Shown here: piece after piece, positions 34,512 through 43,049 of the stretch | How positions within the stretch are numbered: the first letter of the stretch is position 1 | How the letters are laid out: the number at the start of each line of letters is the position of its first letter | Assembly (NCBI GenBank): GCA_001898625.1 | Contig: MKUP01000007.1 | Location: 104,385 to 168,384, forward strand | Direction: 5' to 3' | Length of the DNA: 64,000 bases | Origin: Burkholderiales bacterium 67-32 | GTDB taxonomy: Bacteria > Pseudomonadota > Gammaproteobacteria > Burkholderiales > Burkholderiaceae_B | Program-made: the position numbers and the translations under genes | The notes under the pieces: generated by a model | Told to the model about the DNA's origin: nothing | The model's input: the letters and a program-made list of their open reading frames with translations, nothing else | The model's database searches: none

Positions 34512-35867
34512 GTCCTTCAGCAGCTCACCGGCGTCCGCCAGCCGGTCCAGTCCCAATACCCGGTCCACCAGACGTTGTGCCTGTGCGCCGTCGAGTGGGT
34601 GTACGCCTGCCCGCAGGCAGTCGAGCGCCTTTTCGCGGCGGTCGGCTTCGGCCAACGGCGCTTCCTGCGACCCAGGAATGTTGGCGACGTGGCGTTCGCG
34701 CCGCTCTCCCGAATGCATGCGGATCACGACGGTGGCGGCGCGGCTGTTGCCCCAGGTTTCGTCGACGTGGACGCTTATCCGGCGCGCGAGCGCGAGCACG
34801 GCCGGTTCGAGCACGGCGTCGGGTTCGATGTCGCCCACGCCGAAGCGCCCGCGCAGCATGGCCGCGGCGACCGAGTACTGGACGCTGAATTGCGCGGCTA
34901 CCTGGGGATCGCTGGACGGATCGAACGGCGCGCCCACCAGGCGATGGACGTAGGGCGAGATGGTCACGTCCAGGTCCGCGATTTCGGATGATTGAACGGG
35001 ATGTTCCCGCGCCAGTTGCAGCGCCGCCTCGATCGCGGTGTGGTTGCAGGCGCAGCTCGGGAAGCGTTTCACGCCGGTTTCCACGTGGGGATAGGACACG
35101 CCCAGGCCGTCCAGCAGCCGGTCGGGTTCCCCCGGCTGGTACAGCTCGTAGAATCCGAATCGGCCTTCGAATGCCTGGCGTGCGGCGGTGATTCCGCGCG
35201 CGGCCATCAGCGCGGCCAGGACGCCGCCTTGGGCGGCGAAGGCCGAGGAGTAGCGCTTGACGAGGCTGCGTTCGATATTGGGCAACTGCGTCGAGCAGGC
35301 CTGGTTCACCGCGATGCCGAAGGCGTGCATGGTCTGGTCGGCATCGAGCCTCATCAGGCGGGCCGCGGCCGCGGCGGCGCCCATGATTCCGTAGATCGAG
35401 GTCTGGTACCACCCCCGGTGCGGCAGCGCGGACGCGGCCCCCAGGCGGGTGACGATGTCGTTGCCCAGGACCAGCGCCGCCACCAGTTCGCGGCCGGTGG
35501 CGCCGTGCTGCTCGGCCACCGCCAGCGCGGCCGGCAGCACGACGCTGTCCGAATGCACGCTGCCGCGTTCGGAGGCCCGCATGCCGTCGAAGTCCAGCGC
35601 CGCGGCGGCGGCGCTGTTCAGGAAGGCGGCGGAGCGGGCGGGAATCTTCGCATTGGTTGCCCAGACGGTGCCTTGCGGCTTGCCACCTTCGTCGATGAGC
35701 GCGTCGCGCACGGGCGGGATGCCCGGCGCGGAGGTGCCGGCCCAGGCCACGGCCAGGGTGTCGAGCGCCATATGCTTGGCGGCCAGGACGGCCGCCGGCG
35801 GCAGCGCGTCCCAGGGGGTGTCGATGACGTGGGCGGCGAGCCGGGCCGAGAGCGTGTCGGGCGACAT
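34503..35867 (-). CDS. MmgE/PrpD-family protein (copy 4, paralogue of copy 1)
   Basis: A 454-residue MmgE/PrpD protein. Long tracts resemble copy 1 at 24435: MALDTLAVAWAGTSAPG, HRGWYQTSIYGIMGAAAAAARL, KRFPSCACNHTAIEAAL, and HRLVGAPFDPSSDPQVAAQF. Likely a duplicated gene specialised for a related substrate or stereoisomer. It is 11 bp downstream of the amidohydrolase on the minus strand, sharing its promoter. The C-terminal 9 bp overlap the convergent IclR gene. Confidence 0.88.
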   Translation of the reverse strand: MSPDTLSARLAAHVIDTPWDALPPAAVLAAKHMALDTLAVAWAGTSAPGIPPVRDALIDEGGKPQGTVWATNAKIPARSAAFLNSAAAAALDFDGMRASERGSVHSDSVVLPAALAVAEQHGATGRELVAALVLGNDIVTRLGAASALPHRGWYQTSIYGIMGAAAAAARLMRLDADQTMHAFGIAVNQACSTQLPNIERSLVKRYSSAFAAQGGVLAALMAARGITAARQAFEGRFGFYELYQPGEPDRLLDGLGVSYPHVETGVKRFPSCACNHTAIEAALQLAREHPVQSSEIADLDVTISPYVHRLVGAPFDPSSDPQVAAQFSVQYSVAAAMLRGRFGVGDIEPDAVLEPAVLALARRISVHVDETWGNSRAATVVIRMHSGERRERHVANIPGSQEAPLAEADRREKALDCLRAGVHPLDGAQAQRLVDRVLGLDRLADAGELLKDLA

Positions 35868-35878
35868 GGCGGCGGCGC

Positions 35879-37054
35879 TCAGGCGGTCGCGGGCTGGGCG
35901 GGCGCCAGCAGCCGCTCGGCGTTGCCTGAACAGATCAGCGCCTTGTCGGCCTCCGAGATGTGCGGGTTGGCGGCCAGGAGCTGGACATCCTTGTACTTCA
36001 TGCGGCCGCCCGGATCGTCGTGCGGATAGTCGGTGGCGAACAGGAATTGCGACGCGCCGAACAGGTTGACGGCCTCGGGCAGTTCGGCTTCTTCGGTCTC
36101 GATGGTGAAGAACAGGTTCTTCCTGAAGTAGTGGCTGGGCGCCTGCTTGTTCTTGGGCTTGTAGTCGTCGATCGAGACGATGCGCTTGCCGCCTTCCAGC
36201 TTGCGATAGTTGAAGCGCGGCGCGGCATCTTCCGACTCGTAGTCGACGATTTCGTTGTTGAAGACGGAGTCCAGGTGCGCGACCAGCGGCTTGATGAAGC
36301 CGACGCCGGCCTCGGTGAAGACGAACTTCAACTCGGGGAAGTCGTCCAGCAGTCCGCTGGTGACGAGCGAGACCAGGCTCATCTGGCCTTCCTGCGGCGC
36401 CAGCACGTCCAGTCCGTTGAACTGGTAGTTCAGCAGGTTGGTGATGCGGTGGCCGTGCTGGATGTTGTGCAGGAACAGGGGCATGCCCAGTTCCTCGGCC
36501 CGCTTGAAGAAGGGCCAGAGCTCGCGATGGTTGCCCAGCGGGTCGGAATAGCAGTGCTCGTGCACGGGAAAGACCTTGTCCATGATCACGGCGCGAAAGC
36601 CGTTGGCGGCGGCCCACTCCATCTCGGCGATGGCGCCGTCCACGTCCTGCAGCGCGACCAGGGCGCCGCCGATGAGGCGGTCGGGATAGCGCTTGAGCAG
36701 GTTCAGGATGGACAGGTTCCAGGAATGGGCCATCGCCGCGGCAAGGCGGGGCTCGATCAGGTAGGAGAACACCGTCGAGGTGAGCTGGGGGAACAGGAAC
36801 TGTTTTTCGATGCCCAGCTTGTCGTAGTCGGCCAGGCGCTCCTCGATGTAGTAGGTGCCGCGGTAGCGCGAACCGGTGCCTGGCGGAGGCAGCGGCGTGG
36901 CCCCCGGGACGCGCGGCGGTTCTCCCGGGAACTGGACGTCGACCAGCAGTCCGGAGTCATCCCAGGTCAGGCGCGGGCGAAGCGCCTCGAACTCCGGTCC
37001 GAGGTAGTCGTAGACATCGGGAGGCAGGAAATGGGTGTCGGCATCGATGATCAT
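35879..37054 (-). CDS. Amidohydrolase-2 family hydrolase/decarboxylase (ACMSD-like), copy A
   Basis: A 391-residue TIM-barrel metalloenzyme of the Amidohydro_2 family, which includes ACMSD, gamma-resorcylate decarboxylase and 4-oxalomesaconate-type hydratases. The N-terminal metal motif is IIDADTHFLP (D6, H8); the central HNIQHGHRITN gives a further metal His, and the late FATDYPHDDPGG gives the conserved Asp. The start at 37054 fits the family N-terminus. Its divergent neighbour at 37284 is a close paralogue. It probably decarboxylates or hydrolyses a carboxylated intermediate. Confidence 0.85.
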   Translation of the reverse strand: MIIDADTHFLPPDVYDYLGPEFEALRPRLTWDDSGLLVDVQFPGEPPRVPGATPLPPPGTGSRYRGTYYIEERLADYDKLGIEKQFLFPQLTSTVFSYLIEPRLAAAMAHSWNLSILNLLKRYPDRLIGGALVALQDVDGAIAEMEWAAANGFRAVIMDKVFPVHEHCYSDPLGNHRELWPFFKRAEELGMPLFLHNIQHGHRITNLLNYQFNGLDVLAPQEGQMSLVSLVTSGLLDDFPELKFVFTEAGVGFIKPLVAHLDSVFNNEIVDYESEDAAPRFNYRKLEGGKRIVSIDDYKPKNKQAPSHYFRKNLFFTIETEEAELPEAVNLFGASQFLFATDYPHDDPGGRMKYKDVQLLAANPHISEADKALICSGNAERLLAPAQPATA

Positions 37055-37153
37055 GGCTGGGTCTCGTCCAATCGTTTTTCGGGCAACGTCTCGCTTGGCG
37101 GAAACGCGCTGGAAACAGACTACTCCGCGTGCCCTGGGGCTGCAATACTGATT

Positions 37154-37213
37154 TTCCAAATATTAGAACAGCTTTCCAAATTTATTGACAGCCTCACCGC
37201 ATGTCCGTAAATT
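37154..37213 (+). promoter_or_regulatory. Promoter of the amidohydrolase-SoeABC operon with TTCYAA-type operator
   Basis: TTCCAA (37154-37159), TTAGAA (37163-37168) and TTCCAA (37174-37179), then a perfect -35 TTGACA (37185-37190), a 17-bp spacer and a -10 TAAATT (37208-37213). About 20 of the first 24 bases equal the element at 22679, and the distance to -35 differs by one base. It drives the plus-strand genes from 37284; the same region must contain the divergent minus-strand promoter. Confidence 0.78.
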
Positions 37214-37283
37214 ACCCAGCCAATACGCCGTGCCGCCACGAGCGTTCCTTCCCCTCCCACCCTCATACCTAGCGGGCCCGCAC

Positions 37284-38456
37284 ATGATCATCGACATGGA
37301 CACCCACATCCTTCCGCGTGACATCTACGACCATGTCACCGGCAAGACCGCCGACCTGCGGCCGAGATTCGAGTTCGACAGCGCGGGCCTCCTCGTGAAC
37401 TGGAGTTTCCCGGGCAACTACATCGTCAAGGGCTCGACGCCGCTGCCGCCACCCGGCGCCGGCGGCCGGCACACCGGCCTGACCGACATGGAATATCGCC
37501 TGGAGGAGTACGACAAGCTGGGCATCGAGAAGCAGTTGCTGCTGCCGCAGTTCTCGGCGATCTACTTCAACTACACGCTGGATCCCGAGTTGGCGGGGCA
37601 GATGGCGCATTCCTACAACCTGTCCATCCTCAATCTGCTGCAGAAGTACCCTGGCCGCCTGATCGGCTCCGCGCTGGTCGCGCTACAGGACGTGGAGGGC
37701 GCCATCGCCGAGATGGAATGGGCCCGCAAGAACGGCTTCCAGTCGGTCGCGGTGGACAAGGTGTTCCCCGTCCGCGAGCACCAGTTCTCGGAAACGCTGG
37801 GCAGCCGGCGCGAGCTGTGGCCCTTCTTCAAGCGGGCCGAGGCGCTGGGCATGCCCATCGTCCTGCACAACATCCAGCATGGCCACCGCATCAGCAACCT
37901 CAATATCTTCCAGCGCGACGGTCTGGACGTGGCATCGCCGGCCGAAGGCCAGCTCAGCCTGATGTCGCTGTGCACCAGCGGGCTGTTCGACGATTGCCCC
38001 AACCTGAAGGTGGTGTTCACCGAAGCCGGTTCGGCCTTCATCCGGCCGCTGGTGGAGCGCTTCGACGCCGCCTATGTGAAGCCGCCGCTCAACTACGAGG
38101 ACGAGGACGCGCAGGCCCGCTTCCATCGCCGCGTCAAGCCCGGGGCCGAACGCCTGTCGGCCGGCAAGCGCATCACCTCGGTCGAGGAATACGAAAGCCG
38201 CAACAAGGAACCCGCCAGCCACTACTTCAGGAAGAACCTGTTCTTCACCATCGAGACCGAAGAACCCGAACTGCCGGATTCCATCGCTTTCCTGGGCGCC
38301 TCGCAGTTCCTGTTCGCCACCGACTATCCGCACGACGACCCGGGCGGCCGCATGAAGTACAAGGACGTCCAGCTTCTGCACGACCACCCCGGCATTTGCG
38401 AGGAAGACAAGGACATCATCCGCAGCGGTTCGGCCCTCAACATGCTGCCGGCCTGA
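37284..38456 (+). CDS. Amidohydrolase-2 family hydrolase/decarboxylase (ACMSD-like), copy B
   Basis: A 390-residue paralogue of copy A at 35879. The two share blocks such as YDKLGIEKQ, LVALQDV-GAIAEMEWA, HNIQHGHRI, SHYFRKNLFFTIETEE and FATDYPHDDPGGRMKYKDVQLL. Metal motif IIDMDTHILP. Copy B has a longer central insertion rich in charged residues before the SVEEYESRNK segment. It is the first gene of the operon with the TcuA-like flavoprotein, HglS-type enzyme, ETF and the SoeABC-type genes. Two divergent copies suggest a heteromer or two related substrates. Confidence 0.86.
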   Translation: MIIDMDTHILPRDIYDHVTGKTADLRPRFEFDSAGLLVNWSFPGNYIVKGSTPLPPPGAGGRHTGLTDMEYRLEEYDKLGIEKQLLLPQFSAIYFNYTLDPELAGQMAHSYNLSILNLLQKYPGRLIGSALVALQDVEGAIAEMEWARKNGFQSVAVDKVFPVREHQFSETLGSRRELWPFFKRAEALGMPIVLHNIQHGHRISNLNIFQRDGLDVASPAEGQLSLMSLCTSGLFDDCPNLKVVFTEAGSAFIRPLVERFDAAYVKPPLNYEDEDAQARFHRRVKPGAERLSAGKRITSVEEYESRNKEPASHYFRKNLFFTIETEEPELPDSIAFLGASQFLFATDYPHDDPGGRMKYKDVQLLHDHPGICEEDKDIIRSGSALNMLPA

Positions 38457-38486
38457 ACGGCGCACACACTTATCGAGGGAGCGAGG

Positions 38487-39974
38487 ATGGCTATCCATAC
38501 TGATGTGCTGGTCGTGGGCGGCGGAAACGCCGCATTGTGCGCGGCGCTGGCGGCACGCGCGCATGGCGTCTCGGTCATGGTGCTCGAGCGGGCGCCCGAG
38601 GATGAACGGGGCGGCAACAGCCGCTTCACCGAAGGTTCGATGCGCTTTGCCTTCAAAGGCGTGGACGACCTGCTGAAGGTCGTGCCCGACCTGACCGAGG
38701 ACGAGAAACAGAACACCGACTTCGGCGCCTATACCGAGGACGATTTCTTCGACGATCTTTTCCGCGTCACCGATTTCCGCAGCGATCCCGACCTGGCCGA
38801 GGTCCTGGTCAGGCGCAGCTTCGATACCGTGTGCTGGCTGCGCTCGCTCGGGCTGCGCTACGTGCCCAAGTACGGCAAGCAGGCCTACAAGGTGGGCGGC
38901 CGCTTCAAGTTCTCCGGCGGGGTGGTGGTGGAGGTGGTGGGGGGCGGCGCGGGCCTGGTCGACTCGCTCTACAAGCTGGTCGCCGACCGCGGCATCAACG
39001 TGCACTACAACGCGCGCGCGCTTTCGCTGCTGGCCGACGACAGCGGCGTCCACGGCGTTCGGGCGCGCATCGACGGCAAGACCCAGGATATCGAAAGCCG
39101 CGCGGTGATCCTGGCCTGCGGCGGCTTCGAGGCCAACGCGGAATGGCGCGCCCGCTACCTGGGGCCGGGCTGGGACTTGGCCAAGGTGCGCGGATCGCGC
39201 TTCAACACGGGCGACGGACTGCGCATGGCGATGGACGCCGGCGCGTTGCCGGTCGGCAACTGGTCGGGCTGCCACGTGGTCGCGGGCGATCTCAACGCGC
39301 CGAACTACGGCGACCTCAAGTTCGGCGATGCCTTCCAGAAGCACAGTTACCCATTCGGCGTGCTGGTCAATGCCGAAGGCAAGCGTTTCTTCGACGAAGG
39401 CTACGACTTCCGCATGTACACCTATGTCGAGTGCGGCCTGGCACTGGCGCGCCAGCCCAAGCAACTGGCCTACCAGGTCTTCGACAGCAAGGTGCTGCAT
39501 CTCCTGCGCGACGAATATCGGCTGCGCAGCGTGACCAAGGTGCGTGCCGATACCCTGGAAGAGCTGGCCGAGCGCCTGGAAGGGGTCAACCCCCAGCAAT
39601 TCCTCGCCACGATACGGGAGTACAACGCGGCGGTCCGCACCGACCGCGCATTCGATCCCAACAGCAAGGACGGGCGCTGCACGGAAGGCCTTGCCCTGAA
39701 CAAGTCGAACTGGGCCAACACCATCGACGAAGGTCCGTTCGAGGCCTATCCGGTCACCACCGGCATCACGTTCACCTTCGGCGGGCTCAAGATCAATGCC
39801 CGCGCCGAAGTGGAGGACGTCGATGCGCGCGTCATCCCGGGCCTCTATACGGCCGGCGAAATGGTGGGGGGACTGTTCTATTCGAACTACCCCGGCGGCA
39901 GCGGCCTGATCTCGGGCTCCGTCTTCGGGCGGGTCGCGGGCGACGCCGCCGCGGAATACGTGCATTCGCGCTAG
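38487..39974 (+). CDS. FAD-dependent dehydrogenase, tricarballylate dehydrogenase (TcuA)-like
   Basis: A 495-residue flavoprotein of the fumarate reductase/succinate dehydrogenase family. The N-terminal FAD motif is DVLVVGGGNAALCAALAARAHG, the form seen in TcuA, which oxidises tricarballylate to cis-aconitate. Other landmarks: ERGGNSRFTEGSMRF, FSGGVVVEVVGGGAGLVDSL and the C-terminal GLYTAGEMVGGLFYSNYPGGSGLISGSVFG. No TcuB reoxidation partner is present; the ETF genes immediately downstream may replace it. It is 30 bp downstream of amidohydrolase B. Confidence 0.85.
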   Translation: MAIHTDVLVVGGGNAALCAALAARAHGVSVMVLERAPEDERGGNSRFTEGSMRFAFKGVDDLLKVVPDLTEDEKQNTDFGAYTEDDFFDDLFRVTDFRSDPDLAEVLVRRSFDTVCWLRSLGLRYVPKYGKQAYKVGGRFKFSGGVVVEVVGGGAGLVDSLYKLVADRGINVHYNARALSLLADDSGVHGVRARIDGKTQDIESRAVILACGGFEANAEWRARYLGPGWDLAKVRGSRFNTGDGLRMAMDAGALPVGNWSGCHVVAGDLNAPNYGDLKFGDAFQKHSYPFGVLVNAEGKRFFDEGYDFRMYTYVECGLALARQPKQLAYQVFDSKVLHLLRDEYRLRSVTKVRADTLEELAERLEGVNPQQFLATIREYNAAVRTDRAFDPNSKDGRCTEGLALNKSNWANTIDEGPFEAYPVTTGITFTFGGLKINARAEVEDVDARVIPGLYTAGEMVGGLFYSNYPGGSGLISGSVFGRVAGDAAAEYVHSR

Positions 39975-39977
39975 ATC

Positions 39978-41330
39978 ATGGAAACAACCGGCTTCGCCGA
40001 CGGCGACGAGATCCGCGCCCGGTTCTCCCGCCGCATGTCGGAAATGTACAGGCGCGAAGTGCCGCAGTACGGCGCGCTGCTGGACCTGGTGGCGGACGTC
40101 AATGCCGCCGCGCTGCAACGCGATCCGGCGCTGCGCGACCACCTGGCGCACGCCGGAGAGCTGGAGCGCCTGGGCGTCGAACGCCACGGCGCGATCCGCC
40201 TCGGTTCCGCCGGGGAGCTCGCCACGATGCGGCGCGTCTTCGCGGTCATGGGCATGCGGCCTGTCGGCTACTACGATCTTTCCGTCGCGGGCGTGCCCGT
40301 GCACGCCACGGCTTTCCGTCCGGTGGACGACACCTCCCTGGCGCGCAATCCGTTCCGGGTCTTCACGTCGCTGTTGCGCCTGGAGCTGATCGAGGATGCC
40401 GGCTTGCGCCAGGTCGCGGCGGACATCCTGGGACGGCGCCGGATCTTCACCCCCCGCCTGCTGGCCCTGGTCGAGCGGGCGGAGGGGCAGGGCGGGCTGG
40501 CCGGGGCCGAGGCCGACGAACTGGTGGCCGAAGCCCTGCAAACCTTCCGTTGGCACAGTGCGGCGACGGTGGATCAGGCGACCTATGCCAGGCTGCACGA
40601 TGCCCACCGCCTGGTCGCCGACGTCGTGTGCTTCAAGGGGCCGCACATCAATCACCTGACGCCGCGCACGCTGGACATCGATGCCGTGCAGGCGGCCATG
40701 CCGGCGCGAGGCATCGCCGCCAAGACGGTGATCGAAGGACCGCCTCCGCGCAACGTGGCGCTCCTGCTCAGGCAGACCAGCTTCAAGGCGCTGGAGGAGC
40801 GCATCGCCTTCGTGGGGGAGGACACCCGGGCGCCGGGCACGCATACCGCCCGCTTCGGCGAGATCGAACAGCGGGGCGTAGCGCTGACCCGCAAGGGACG
40901 CATGCGCTACGACGCGCTGCTGGCGAGCGCGCGGCGGAGCGCGTCGGGCAGGGACTATGCCGGCCATCTGGCCGGTGCGTTCAAGGACTTCCCCGACGAC
41001 CTGCCCACGCTGCGGCGCGAAGGGCTCGCCTTTTTCCGCTACGCGCGCACCGGCCGGGGCAACCGGGACGGCGCTGACGCGAATCTGTCCCTGGAGACGC
41101 GGATCGAGCGTGGCCTGGTCCGGGCCGATCCCATCGTCTACGAGGATTTCCTGCCCGTCAGCGCCGCGGGCATCTTCCAGTCCAACCTGGGTGATGCCGG
41201 ACCGCGCAGCTATGCCGGCAACGCCGCGCAGGCGGCATTCGAGCAGGCCCTGGGGGCGCCGGTGCTGGACGAAATCGCGCTGTACGAAGCGGCGCAGGCC
41301 CGTTCGCTCGACGCGCTCGCGCAAAGGTGA
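39978..41330 (+). CDS. 2-oxoadipate dioxygenase/decarboxylase (HglS/YdcJ, DUF1338) family
   Basis: A 450-residue VOC-fold iron enzyme. HglS of Pseudomonas converts 2-oxoadipate to D-2-hydroxyglutarate and CO2. The likely metal ligands are H70 (VERHGAIRLG), H226 (GPHINHLTPR) and E295 (ARFGEIEQRG), at almost the same positions as the triad I recall for P. putida HglS. The 450-residue length is also right. Only 3 bp separate it from the TcuA-like gene, and 4 bp from etfB. In this setting it would shorten a 2-oxo dicarboxylate formed in the pathway; D-2-hydroxyglutarate then needs a flavin dehydrogenase. Confidence 0.82.
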   Translation: METTGFADGDEIRARFSRRMSEMYRREVPQYGALLDLVADVNAAALQRDPALRDHLAHAGELERLGVERHGAIRLGSAGELATMRRVFAVMGMRPVGYYDLSVAGVPVHATAFRPVDDTSLARNPFRVFTSLLRLELIEDAGLRQVAADILGRRRIFTPRLLALVERAEGQGGLAGAEADELVAEALQTFRWHSAATVDQATYARLHDAHRLVADVVCFKGPHINHLTPRTLDIDAVQAAMPARGIAAKTVIEGPPPRNVALLLRQTSFKALEERIAFVGEDTRAPGTHTARFGEIEQRGVALTRKGRMRYDALLASARRSASGRDYAGHLAGAFKDFPDDLPTLRREGLAFFRYARTGRGNRDGADANLSLETRIERGLVRADPIVYEDFLPVSAAGIFQSNLGDAGPRSYAGNAAQAAFEQALGAPVLDEIALYEAAQARSLDALAQR

Positions 41331-41334
41331 AGCC

Positions 41335-42084
41335 ATGAAAATATTGGTCGCGGTCAAGCGGGTGGTGGACTACAACGTGAAGGTCCGCGTCAAGGCGGAC
41401 GGCTCGGGGGTGGACATCGCCAATGCGAAGATGAGCATGAATCCTTTCGACGAGATCGCCGTCGAGGAAGCCGTCCGGCTGAAGGAACAGGGCATCGCCA
41501 CCGAGGTCGTGGCCGTTTCCTGCGGTGTCGCCGCGTGCCAGGAGACCTTGCGCACGGCCATGGCCATGGGCGCCGACCGGGGCATCCTGGTCGAGACCGA
41601 CGAAGCGCTGCAGCCGCTGGCCGTGGCCAAGCTGCTCAAGGCGCTGGCCGACCGGGAGCAGCCCCGGCTCATGCTGCTGGGCAAACAGGCCATCGACGAC
41701 GATGCCAACCAGACGGGCCAGATGCTGGCGGCGCTGGCGGACCTGCCGCAGGCGACCTTCGCGGGCAGAGTCGAGCTGCGGGACGGCGAGGCGGTGGTCA
41801 CCCGCGAAGTCGACAAGGGCGTGGAGACCGTCGTGCTGTCCCTGCCCGCCGTCGTCACCGTCGACCTGCGGCTGAACGCGCCGCGCTTCGTCACGCTGCC
41901 CAATGTCATGAAAGCCAGGAAGAAGACCATCGAGGTCGTCAAGCCCGACGATCTCGGCGTCCAGGTCGGATCGCGCCTGCGCACGATCCGTGTCACCGAG
42001 CCGCGTTCGCGCACGGCGGCAGCCAGGGTGCCCGACGTGGCGACGCTGGTCGACCGGTTGCGCAACGAAGCCAAGGTCCTTTGA
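41335..42084 (+). CDS. etfB: Electron transfer flavoprotein subunit beta
   Basis: A 249-residue ETF beta chain that binds AMP and forms a heterodimer with EtfA. Recognised by MKILVAVKRVVDYNVKVRVKADGSGVD, NPFDEIAVEEAVRLKE and the C-terminal VTVDLRLNAPRFVTLPNVMKARKK. It takes electrons from flavin dehydrogenases. It lies 4 bp downstream of the HglS-type gene, so it serves the local TcuA-like enzyme in all likelihood. An extra ETF copy besides the housekeeping one is expected in such genomes. Confidence 0.95.
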   Translation: MKILVAVKRVVDYNVKVRVKADGSGVDIANAKMSMNPFDEIAVEEAVRLKEQGIATEVVAVSCGVAACQETLRTAMAMGADRGILVETDEALQPLAVAKLLKALADREQPRLMLLGKQAIDDDANQTGQMLAALADLPQATFAGRVELRDGEAVVTREVDKGVETVVLSLPAVVTVDLRLNAPRFVTLPNVMKARKKTIEVVKPDDLGVQVGSRLRTIRVTEPRSRTAAARVPDVATLVDRLRNEAKVL

Positions 42085-42095
42085 AGGAGAGTCGC

Positions 42096-43028
42096 ATGGC
42101 CGCACTCGTCGTTGCCGAGCACGACAACGTTTCCATCGGTCCCGCCACGCTCAGTACCGTCGCGGCGGCGGCTGCCTGTGGCGGCGAGGTTCATGTACTG
42201 GTGGCTGGCAGCGGGGCGGACGAAGCCGCCCGGGCCGCATCCCGGATCGCCGGCGTCGCCCGGGTGCTGCATGCCGACGCACCCTGCCTGGCCGATGGCC
42301 TGGCCGAGAACGTCGCGGCCCAGGTGCTTGCCGTGGCCAGCGGCTACGGCCACATTCTTTTTCCCGCGAACGCCGGCGGCAAGAGCGTCGCGCCCCGCGT
42401 CGCGGCGAAGCTCGATGTCTCCCAGGTCAGCGACATCGTCCGCGTGGAAAGCGCGGACACCTTCGAGCGGCCCATCTATGCCGGCAACGCACTGGCCCTG
42501 GTGCAGAGCGGCGATCCCGTCAAGGTGATCACCGTGCGCGCCACGGGTTTCGATCCGGTGGCGGAGACGGGCGGGGATGCGTCGATCGAATCCATACCGG
42601 CGGTGTCCGGCCACGGCAAGAGTCGTTTCGCCGGACGCGAGATCAGCAGCAGCGATCGTCCCGACCTGGCCGCCGCGAAGATCGTGGTGTCGGGCGGCCG
42701 CGGGCTGGGCAGTGCCGACCGGTTCAGGGAGATCATCGGGCCGCTGGCCGACAAGCTGGGCGCGGCGATCGGCGCCAGCCGCGCCGCCGTCGATGCGGGC
42801 TATGCCCCGCACGACCTGCAGGTCGGGCAGACCGGCAAGGTCGTGGCGCCGCAGCTCTACATCGCCACCGGCATTTCGGGCGCCATCCAGCACCTGGCGG
42901 GCATGAAGGACTCCAAGGTGATCGTGGCGATCAACAAGGACGGCGAGGCGCCGATCTTCGGCGTTGCCGACTATGGACTGGAGGCCGACCTGTTCGAGGC
43001 GGTCCCGGAACTCCTGACGCGGCTCTGA
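42096..43028 (+). CDS. etfA: Electron transfer flavoprotein subunit alpha
   Basis: A 310-residue ETF alpha chain. The FAD domain is clear near the C-terminus: [54 protein letters not shown] and [23 protein letters not shown]. It is 11 bp after etfB with an AAGGAGA site. It would deliver electrons to the ETF-ubiquinone oxidoreductase, which is not in this window. Confidence 0.95.
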   Translation: MAALVVAEHDNVSIGPATLSTVAAAAACGGEVHVLVAGSGADEAARAASRIAGVARVLHADAPCLADGLAENVAAQVLAVASGYGHILFPANAGGKSVAPRVAAKLDVSQVSDIVRVESADTFERPIYAGNALALVQSGDPVKVITVRATGFDPVAETGGDASIESIPAVSGHGKSRFAGREISSSDRPDLAAAKIVVSGGRGLGSADRFREIIGPLADKLGAAIGASRAAVDAGYAPHDLQVGQTGKVVAPQLYIATGISGAIQHLAGMKDSKVIVAINKDGEAPIFGVADYGLEADLFEAVPELLTRL

Positions 43029-43049
43029 CGCCATCCCGCAAGGAACCCC

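Noticed and set aside
37683-41357. Very long open frame (1224 codons) on the minus strand.
   Set aside because: It is the antisense shadow of the amidohydrolase, TcuA-like and HglS-type genes; high GC content keeps the frame open and it shows no domain.
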